From: Pauljensenia sp018375675
GTDB lineage: Bacteria > Actinomycetota > Actinomycetes > Actinomycetales > Actinomycetaceae
Direction: 5' to 3'
Assembly: GCA_041432705.1 (NCBI GenBank)
Contig: JAPWAE010000011.1
Span: forward strand, 1 to 62,458
DNA length: 62,458 bases
Made by a program: the position numbers and the translations under genes. Under the pieces are notes generated by a model. That model worked only from the letters and a program-made list of their open reading frames with translations. It searched no databases and was not told where the DNA came from. This document shows, one piece after another, positions 56,408 to 62,458 of the stretch. The number at the start of each line of letters is the position of its first letter. Positions within the stretch are counted from its first letter, which is position 1.

Positions 56408-57175
56408 ATGAGAATCGCACGTTTTTCCGATGGTACGAACCCTGTCTACGGCGCCCTTGAGGAGGGCTCGACGAGGATCGTGGGGCTCAAGGGTGACCCG
56501 CTGTTTTCGCCCGTGGAACCCTCCGGCCAGATCTACGAGCTGGACGAGGTCCGCTTGCTCTCCCCGGTGATCCCGCGCTCGAAGGTCGTGGGTATCGGTG
56601 ACAACTACTCGGACACCCCGATTCCGGCTGACGAGCGTCCCGAGCCGCCGATTTTCCTGAAGGCGAATACCTCGGTCGTGGGCCCCGACGACCCGATCGC
56701 GATCCCCGCGTGGTCGAACGCGGTGGCCTTCGAGGGCGAGCTCGCGATCGTCATCAAGTCCCTCGCTAAGGACGTGAGTGTCGAGGACGCGCCGCAGATG
56801 ATCCTCGGCTACACGATCGCCAACGACGCTACCGCCCGCGATGCGATGACGGGCGGCCCCTGGTCGCGCGGCAAGTCTTTCGACTCGGCGTGCCCGCTGG
56901 GCCCGTGGATTACGGTCGATCCCGCCCTTGACGTCACCAACCTGGCGATCCGCTCCTATCTGAACGGTGAGATTGCACAGGATTCTTCGACCGCGCACAT
57001 GATCTGGAACCCCTTCGAGCTGGTGTCCTACGTGTCTCACCAGATGACGCTGCTGCCCGGCGACGTGATCGCCACGGGTGCGCCGGCGGGTGCGCAGGTT
57101 GTTCACGCTGGTGACCGCGTGGAGATTGAGATCGAGGGGATTGGAAGCCTGGCGAATCCTGTCGTCCGAGCCTAA
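56408..57175 (+). CDS. Fumarylacetoacetate hydrolase (FAH) family protein
   Basis: This 255-aa protein has an N-terminal small domain and the FAH barrel with metal ligands in AFEGELAIVI and IANDATARD, plus SFDSACPLGPWI and TGAPAGAQVV. Members act as acylpyruvate hydrolases or oxaloacetate-type decarboxylases; the substrate is not clear. In mycobacteria a homologue is adjacent to the glutamyl-tRNA synthetase gene. Here gltX lies 3.7 kb downstream with four genes between. Leaderless start. Confidence 0.9.
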   Translation: MRIARFSDGTNPVYGALEEGSTRIVGLKGDPLFSPVEPSGQIYELDEVRLLSPVIPRSKVVGIGDNYSDTPIPADERPEPPIFLKANTSVVGPDDPIAIPAWSNAVAFEGELAIVIKSLAKDVSVEDAPQMILGYTIANDATARDAMTGGPWSRGKSFDSACPLGPWITVDPALDVTNLAIRSYLNGEIAQDSSTAHMIWNPFELVSYVSHQMTLLPGDVIATGAPAGAQVVHAGDRVEIEIEGIGSLANPVVRA

Positions 57176-57239
57176 CTGTGTGACCTGTGTGATAGGATTA
57201 CGTCGTTCTGACAATATCTCCGTCGCATAGGAGCACACC

Positions 57240-58724
57240 GTGAGCGAACCCCAGTCATCGGGCGCGCTGGCCGTCGAAATGGCCGGTCTGGACGTCATCC
57301 CCGAATCTGATCGAAAAGGAAAACCCTCCGACCTGTTCATGCCGTGGTTTGCGGCGAATATTTCGGTCCTGGGTATCTCGTGGGGCTCGTGGGTCCTCGG
57401 CTTCGGGCTTTCCCTCGCCCAGGCGGTCGTCGTGTCCGTCGTTGGAGTGGCCCTGTCATTCCTGGTCTGCGGCCTCATCGCCATCGCCGGTAAGCGCGGC
57501 TCCGCCCCGACGCTGGTCCTGTCGCGCGCGGCCTTCGGCTTCAACGGCAACCGCATTTCGGCGGCGATCTCGTGGATCCTGACGGTGGGCTGGGAGACCT
57601 TCCTGGCGATCATGGCCGTCCAGGCCACGGCTACGGTGATGGGGGCGCTCGGCTTCACGAACCACGTTGTCGCCCAGATCATCGCGCTGATCCTCGTCGT
57701 CGTTCTGGCGGCGGGTTCGGGCATCCTCGGTTTCGAGGCGATCATGAAGGTCCAGACGTGGATCACCTGGGCCACCGCGGCCCTGACGATCATCTACCTG
57801 GTCCTGGTCGCCCCGACGATTGACTTCGCGGTCCTCTCCTCGCGTCCCTCGGCGCCCCTGACCGCGGTGCTCGGCGCGGGCTGCATGCTCCTCGTGGGCT
57901 TCGGCTTCGGCTGGATCAACGCGGCCGCCGACTACTCGCGCTACCTGCCGCGCGCCGCCTCGACGAAGGGCGTGGTCGGCTGGACGACGGTGGGCGCGGC
58001 CCTGCCCACGGTCATCCTCGTCTTCTTTGGCATCCTCCTGGTCGGATCGGCCGACGAGTCCCTGTCCGAGGCCATCGGCGGCGACCCGATCGGTGCGCTC
58101 ACCACGCTGCTGCCCACCTGGTTCCTCATCCCCTTCGCGCTGGTCGCGATCCTGGGCCTCATCGGCGGCATCGTCATGGACATCTACTCCTCGGGCCTGT
58201 CGCTGCTGGCCACGGGCGTGCCCGTGTCGCGCCCGGTCGCCACCGCGATTGACGGCACGATCATGACGGTCGGCACGATCGTCGTCGTGTTCTTCGCGGA
58301 CTCCTTCCTGACCCCCTTCACGGCGTTCCTCACGACCCTGGGCGTCGTCATCGCCGCATGGGGCGGCGTCATGCTGGCGGACATCGCGCTGCGCCGCAAG
58401 GACTACGACGAGCCGTCGCTCTTCATCCCCTCGGGCCGCTACGGATCGGTGAACTGGGGCGCGGTCGCCTCCCTGATCGTCGGCTCGCTGGTGGGCTGGG
58501 GCCTCGTCGTTAACGCGAGCGCCTCCTGGCTGTCCTGGCAGGGCTACCTCCTCGGCCCCCTGGGCGGGCGCGAGGGCGACTGGGCGGGCGCCAACATCGG
58601 CATCCTCCTGGCGATGGTCGTCGGCTTCGTCGGCTACTGGGCGACCAGCGCGGGCCGCGTGCGCGCGCAGGAGAAGCTGCCCTCGCGCACCTACGCCGAG
58701 GGCGCGGACGAGGGCGAGCAGTGA
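57240..58724 (+). CDS. NCS1-family purine/cytosine permease
   Basis: This 494-aa permease has 12 predicted membrane segments. It shows LFMPWFAANISVLGISWGSW at the first, APTLVLSRAAFGFNGNRISA (the NCS1 helix 3 region), and GFGFGWINAAADYSRYLP. It imports nucleobases or related compounds. GTG 57240 follows TAGGAG. It overlaps the purine nucleoside phosphorylase gene by 4 bp (GTGA), so the pair probably serves purine salvage. Confidence 0.92.
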   Translation: MSEPQSSGALAVEMAGLDVIPESDRKGKPSDLFMPWFAANISVLGISWGSWVLGFGLSLAQAVVVSVVGVALSFLVCGLIAIAGKRGSAPTLVLSRAAFGFNGNRISAAISWILTVGWETFLAIMAVQATATVMGALGFTNHVVAQIIALILVVVLAAGSGILGFEAIMKVQTWITWATAALTIIYLVLVAPTIDFAVLSSRPSAPLTAVLGAGCMLLVGFGFGWINAAADYSRYLPRAASTKGVVGWTTVGAALPTVILVFFGILLVGSADESLSEAIGGDPIGALTTLLPTWFLIPFALVAILGLIGGIVMDIYSSGLSLLATGVPVSRPVATAIDGTIMTVGTIVVVFFADSFLTPFTAFLTTLGVVIAAWGGVMLADIALRRKDYDEPSLFIPSGRYGSVNWGAVASLIVGSLVGWGLVVNASASWLSWQGYLLGPLGGREGDWAGANIGILLAMVVGFVGYWATSAGRVRAQEKLPSRTYAEGADEGEQ

Positions 58725-59518
58725 GCGTCGACCCGCGCTTCCCCCAGGCTCTCCTCGACGACGAGGCCGTGGCCGGCGCCCGGGTCCTCACCTCTCTTGC
58801 GGGATGCCCGGACGCGCTCGTCGTGCTCGGCTCCGGCTTGGCCGAGGCCCTCGACGAGGCCTGGGGAGCCCCCGCAGCCACCGTGCCGCTGGGCGACATC
58901 CCCGGCGTCGTCGCGCCGGTTGCGGATGGGCACGGCGGCGAGCTACGCGCCTATGAGACGAGCGGGGGAGTGGTCCTCGTGGCCACGGGCCGCACGCACC
59001 TCTACGAAGGGCTGGGTGCCCGTCCTGTCACGGCCCTGGCCCGCGCCGCCGTTGCGGCGGGGATTAGCCGCGCCGTCCTCACGAACGCGAACGGTTGCCT
59101 GAAGCCCTGGAGCCTGGGCGACGTCATGGCGATCACCGACCACGTGAACTTCAGTGGCACCTCGCCCTTCGATGGGCCGCTCTTCCTGGACGTGTCGGCC
59201 GTGTGGGATGCCCAGATGACGCAGGCGCTGCGCGGCGTGTGTCAGCGCGAGGGTACTTACGCGATCCTGCGCGGCCCCGAGTACCAGACGATGGCCGAGA
59301 CCCGCATCCTCGCGGGCCTGGGTGTGGATTGTGTGGGCATGTCGACCGTCATGGAAGCCATCACTCTGCACGCCCTGGGTGTGCGCGTCGCCGGCATGTC
59401 GGTCGTCTCCGACTTGTCCTTTGCCGACGCCCCGACGGATCCTACCGCCGTCGTCGAGGCGGCCTCTGCGGCTCGCCAGACCGTGGTCGCTGGCATCGAG
59501 GCGGCCCTGGGCGCCTGA
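58721..59518 (+). CDS. Purine-nucleoside phosphorylase
   Basis: This 265-aa PNP (class of trimeric MTAP/PNP2 enzymes) shows VVLGSGLAEAL with the phosphate site, VLVATGRTHLYEG, VLTNANGCL, ITDHVNFSGTSPF, LRGPEYQTMAE and VGMSTVMEAITLHALG. It cleaves (deoxy)guanosine/inosine with phosphate. It is translationally coupled to the NCS1 permease. Codons 14-18 (EAVAG) are written with the recurrent word (GACGAGGCCGTGGC, 58760-58773), which also forms the terminator after the gene. Confidence 0.94.
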   Translation: MSVDPRFPQALLDDEAVAGARVLTSLAGCPDALVVLGSGLAEALDEAWGAPAATVPLGDIPGVVAPVADGHGGELRAYETSGGVVLVATGRTHLYEGLGARPVTALARAAVAAGISRAVLTNANGCLKPWSLGDVMAITDHVNFSGTSPFDGPLFLDVSAVWDAQMTQALRGVCQREGTYAILRGPEYQTMAETRILAGLGVDCVGMSTVMEAITLHALGVRVAGMSVVSDLSFADAPTDPTAVVEAASAARQTVVAGIEAALGA

Positions 59519-59536
59519 GCGCGGAACCAGACACGA

Positions 59537-59588
59537 ACGAGGCCGTGGCCGGAAGGTGGATGTCCACCGCTTCCGGCCACGGCCTCGT
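59537..59588. terminator. Very long bidirectional terminator hairpin
   Basis: The 19-bp arms at 59537-59555 and 59570-59588 (ACGAGGCCGTGGCCGGAAG and complement) are perfect, and the loop itself pairs as GTGGA/TCCAC. It lies between the convergent purine operon and patB-like gene. Confidence 0.9.
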
Positions 59589-59604
59589 ATCGCGCGAGAG
59601 AAGA

Positions 59605-60777
59605 TCAGAGCAGGCCGAGGACCCCCTCCACGATCCGCGAGGCTACGTCGGGGGCGCACGCCAGGTTGATGCGCGCCCACGAGGCGTAGTCGGCGCCCAG
59701 GGTGCGGCCCTCGTTGGCGGCGATGCGGGCGCGCTCGCGCAGCGTCGCGGCGGGGGAGAGGGGGCCCAAGTCCACGCCTTCGAAGCCCCACCAGGTCAGG
59801 TACGTGCCCTCGGGGCGCACGAAGTCGATAGGTGTGTCCACGAGAGCGCGCTCCACGAGGTCCACGTTGGAGCGGATGAGGTCCTTGACCTCGCGCTGCC
59901 AAGCCTCGCCCCGCTCGTAGGCGGCGATCGCGCCGACCGTGCCGATGACGTTCGCGTCGTGGCGTACGGCTGCGGCGAACACGTCCCAGCGCTCGCGCAG
60001 CGCCTCGTCGGGCAGGATCACCTGTGCGGAGGGGAGCCCCGCGATGTTCCAGCCCTTCGACGCGGCGGTCGCGGTCACCGTGTGGGATGCGAACGAGGGG
60101 CCGAGCGACGCGTAGGAAACGAACGGAATCGACTCGTCCAACACGAGGGAGGAGTGGATCTCGTCGGAGAACACGAGGGCGTCGTACTCGCGGACCACGT
60201 CATGGAGGGCGCGCAGCTCGTCCTCGCGCAGGACGCGGCCGACCGGGTTCCACGGGTTGCACAGGATGACGAGGCCTGCCCCGGCCTCGAGCCCGGCGCG
60301 GATCCCCTCCAGGTCCAGCGCCCACCCGCGCCCGCCGGCACGCGTGCCGCGCAGTGAGGGCACCTCGATGACAGGGTGGTCGAACTTGCCCGGGATCGTC
60401 AGGAAAGGCATGTAGGCGGGCGTGGGCACGATGATCGGCGCGCCCGGGCGCACCAGGTGCTGAATCGTCGCTTCGAGGGCGGGCAGGACCGAGGCCACGA
60501 GACGCACGTGCGAGGCGTCCACGTCCCAGCCAAAGCGCCTCTTCTGGAACTCGGCGGTCGCGCCCGCGATGCGCGGCTCCAGCCAGGTCGGCTGGTAGCC
60601 GAGTAGGCCGTCGTCGATCGCCCCCTTCATCGCGTCGGCGACCTCCGGGGCCGTCCCAAAGTCCATTTCCGCCACCCACGCGCCGATCGTCGGCTCACCG
60701 CTCGCGGTCGTAATACCCGTCCACTTCAGGGAGCCGGTGCGGTAGAGGTGGGAGTCGGAAAAGAGACGAACGGACAC
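59605..60777 (-). CDS. MalY/PatB-family aminotransferase (cystathionine beta-lyase type)
   Basis: This 390-aa fold-type I PLP enzyme has WVAEMDFGTAPEVADAM, IIVPTPAYMPFLTIPG, ILCNPWNPVGRVLREDEL, VFSDEIHSSLVLDE and the PLP-Lys in ATAASKGWNIAGLPSAQ. These are the marks of the MalY/PatB group, which cleaves cystathionine or Cys-S-conjugates. ATG (59605-60777 minus) follows a GGAGGACAC site. Divergent from gltX, 144 bp apart. It may link to methionine synthesis (MetE-like and luxS genes in the window). Confidence 0.92.
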   Translation of the reverse strand: MSVRLFSDSHLYRTGSLKWTGITTASGEPTIGAWVAEMDFGTAPEVADAMKGAIDDGLLGYQPTWLEPRIAGATAEFQKRRFGWDVDASHVRLVASVLPALEATIQHLVRPGAPIIVPTPAYMPFLTIPGKFDHPVIEVPSLRGTRAGGRGWALDLEGIRAGLEAGAGLVILCNPWNPVGRVLREDELRALHDVVREYDALVFSDEIHSSLVLDESIPFVSYASLGPSFASHTVTATAASKGWNIAGLPSAQVILPDEALRERWDVFAAAVRHDANVIGTVGAIAAYERGEAWQREVKDLIRSNVDLVERALVDTPIDFVRPEGTYLTWWGFEGVDLGPLSPAATLRERARIAANEGRTLGADYASWARINLACAPDVASRIVEGVLGLL

Positions 60778-60906
60778 AGTGTCCTCCTGGATGAGTCGGT
60801 GGATGCGGCGCGGGCCGATCCCGGTGATGCAACCAGCCTATCCGCGCCCCCGGCGCGCGTCGCAGCGCGCCCACCCATCAAGCAAATGCAACAGCCACCG
60901 CTGGAG

Positions 60907-60912
60907 TAGGAT
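60907..60912 (+). promoter_or_regulatory. -10 box of gltX
   Basis: TAGGAT lies 9 nt before ATG 60922, and GGAGGA occupies the gap. The transcript would have almost no leader unless a different promoter is used. Confidence 0.4.
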
Positions 60913-60921
60913 GGAGGAATC

Positions 60922-62427
60922 ATGAGTGAAACAACTGCCACCGGTGCCGACGTTCGCGTCCGCTTCTGCCCCTCGCCCACAGGAACCCCTCACGTCGGCA
61001 TGGTCCGTACGTGCCTGTTCAACTGGGCCTACGCCCGCCACACGGGAGGAACCTTCGTCTTCCGCATCGAAGACACGGATGCCGCCCGCGATTCCCAGGA
61101 GTCCTTCGACCAGATCATCGAGTCCCTGCAGTGGCTGGGCCTCGACTGGGATGAGGGCGTCGGTAAGGGAGGGCCGCACGGCCCCTACCGTCAGAGCGAG
61201 CGCATGGACATCTACCGTGACGTGGCCGCCCGCCTGCTTGAGGCCGGCTACGCCTACGAGTCCTACTCGACCCCCGAGGAGATCGAGGAGCGTCACCGCG
61301 CCAAGGGTGAGGACCCCAAGCTCGGCTACGACGGCTTCGATCGCAACCTGACGGAGGAGCAGATCGCCGCTTTCCGCGCCGAGGGCCGCCAGCCCGTCCT
61401 GCGCCTGCGCATGCCCGACGAGGACATCACGTTCACGGACCTGATCCGCGGCGAGATCACCTTCAAGGCCGGCTCGGTGCCGGACTATGTCATCGTGCGC
61501 GCCAACGGCCACCCGCTCTACACGCTGGTGAACCCGATCGACGACGCGCTCATGGAGATCACCCACGTGCTGCGCGGCGAGGACCTGCTTTCTTCGACGC
61601 CCCGCCAGATCGTCCTGTACCGCGCTCTTGAGGCCATCGGCGTCGCCAAGTTCATGCCGCGCTTCGGCCACCTGCCCTACGTCATGGGTGAGGGCAACAA
61701 GAAGCTGTCCAAGCGCGACCCCGAGTCGAATCTGCTGCTGCACAAGGCTGCCGGCATGATCCCCGAAGGCCTCAACAACTACCTGGCTCTCCTGGGCTGG
61801 TCGATTGCCGCGGACCGTGACATCTTCTCTATGGAGGAGATGGCCCAGGCCTTCGACATTTCGGACGTGAACCCGAACCCGGCGCGCTTCGACCAGAAGA
61901 AGGCCATTGCGATCAACGCCGAGCAGATCCGTCTGCTGGACGGCGAGGACTTCCGCAACCGCCTGGTGCCCTTCCTGCACCGCGACGAGGTCGTCTCGGC
62001 CGACTCCTTCGAGGCGCTGACCGATCGCGAGCGTGAGATCCTCACCGAGGCAGCGCCGCTCATCCAGACGCGCATCCAGCTCCTCGGCGAGGCCACGGGC
62101 ATGCTCGGCTTCCTCTTCGTTGCCGACGACGCCCTGGAGATGGACGAGAAGGCCGTCTCCAAGCTCAAGGACAACGCCGTGGACGTCCTGGACGCCGCCA
62201 TCGAGACCGTCGAGGGCCTGACCGAGTTCACGACCGAGTCCCTCGAGGCGTCGCTGCGCGCACGCATCGTCGATGAGATGGGCGTCAAGCCCCGTCTGGC
62301 CTTCGGCCCGCTGCGCGTCGCCGTGACCGGCCGTCAGGTCTCCCCGCCGCTGTTCGAGTCCATGGAGATCCTGGGCCGCGATTCCTCGCTGACCCGTCTG
62401 CGCGCCCTGCGCGCCTCCCTGGCCTGA
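60922..62427 (+). CDS. gltX: Glutamate--tRNA ligase
   Basis: This 501-aa class I synthetase charges tRNA-Glu (and tRNA-Gln if the amidotransferase route is used). The HIGH-type motif is CPSPTGTPHVGMVRT, the KMSKS-type motif KKLSKRD, with FRIEDTDAARDSQES and GEDLLSSTPRQI. The C-terminal anticodon-binding helices are complete. The gene is whole, ending 31 bp before the window end, where the left arm of its terminator begins. Confidence 0.97.
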   Translation: MSETTATGADVRVRFCPSPTGTPHVGMVRTCLFNWAYARHTGGTFVFRIEDTDAARDSQESFDQIIESLQWLGLDWDEGVGKGGPHGPYRQSERMDIYRDVAARLLEAGYAYESYSTPEEIEERHRAKGEDPKLGYDGFDRNLTEEQIAAFRAEGRQPVLRLRMPDEDITFTDLIRGEITFKAGSVPDYVIVRANGHPLYTLVNPIDDALMEITHVLRGEDLLSSTPRQIVLYRALEAIGVAKFMPRFGHLPYVMGEGNKKLSKRDPESNLLLHKAAGMIPEGLNNYLALLGWSIAADRDIFSMEEMAQAFDISDVNPNPARFDQKKAIAINAEQIRLLDGEDFRNRLVPFLHRDEVVSADSFEALTDREREILTEAAPLIQTRIQLLGEATGMLGFLFVADDALEMDEKAVSKLKDNAVDVLDAAIETVEGLTEFTTESLEASLRARIVDEMGVKPRLAFGPLRVAVTGRQVSPPLFESMEILGRDSSLTRLRALRASLA

Positions 62428-62437
62428 TCGCTGAGAC

Positions 62438-62454
62438 CAGCCCCGGCCTCGTCC
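62438..62454 (+). terminator. Left arm of the gltX terminator, cut by the window end
   Basis: CAGCCCCGGCCTCGTCC is the same 17-base left arm seen after malG. The partner arm would lie beyond the window. Confidence 0.7.
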
Positions 62455-62458
62455 CTGT

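Overview
The window is high-GC chromosomal DNA from an actinomycete. The lineage is supported by a WXG100-like/mycosin gene cluster, a DUF3516 DEAD-box helicase, GlyRS of the alpha2 type, GTG starts and many start codons with a -10 box only 6-7 nt upstream (leaderless transcription). Oral/commensal Actinomyces-Schaalia is my best guess at genus level. That is inference from gene content, including luxS, a maltose ABC system, and zinc uptake with the zur gene in the operon.

Layout. 1-1.4 kb: two tandem paralogous TetR regulators. 1.6-3.2 kb: recO-uppS, convergent with a DedA-like membrane protein. 3.8-7.0 kb: zinc uptake operon znuA-znuC-znuB-zur. 7.1-12.2 kb: a LacI repressor divergent from malE-malF-malG (no ATPase gene). 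12.4-14.4 kb: a GntR/ABC/membrane operon bracketed by two copies of the same terminator. 14.4-15.1 kb: a gene-free stretch with a MITE-like element and an eight-copy inverted iteron array. 15.2-18.7 kb: glyS, dusB, aroD. 18.8-22.2 kb: a small type VII secretion (T7SS) substrate/mycosin islet flanked by a 17-bp direct repeat. 22.3-24.4 kb: a beta-glucoside-type PTS permease. 24.6-28.4 kb: dgt, dnaG, luxS. 28.5-32.5 kb: a hypothetical gene, ilvE, and a LysR/YeiH pair. 32.6-36 kb: a heterodimeric ABC exporter. 36-38.2 kb: manA and a glutamine-amidotransferase-like gene. 38.2-41.6 kb: a four-gene MacAB-like export operon. 41.9-46.3 kb: a MetE-like methyltransferase, ilvD, lplA. 46.4-51.8 kb: marC, yggS, yccF, ybaK, an antitoxin remnant, a Pr6Pr membrane protein, a VOC protein and a flavodoxin-like reductase/TetR pair. 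51.8-62.4 kb: helicase, alanine symporter, FAH hydrolase, NCS1 purine permease with PNP, a PatB-type lyase and gltX.

Most of the window is housekeeping. The parts that deserve attention are: (1) the 3.4-kb T7SS-like islet, in which a WXG100-like protein, a Gly-rich EspB-like protein and a mycosin with no membrane anchor are placed between direct repeats; (2) the 19-bp-period array of eight GGATAGGT sites that flips orientation at a 29-bp palindrome upstream of glyS; (3) a 14-base word, GCC(C/A)CGGCCTCGTC, that forms one or both arms of many terminators and also lies inside three genes, resembling in style the DNA uptake words of Neisseria and Pasteurellaceae; (4) two elements of about 125 bp with similar terminal inverted repeats.

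No rRNA, tRNA, CRISPR array, IS transposase or phage gene was recognised. All counts of repeated words were made by eye.
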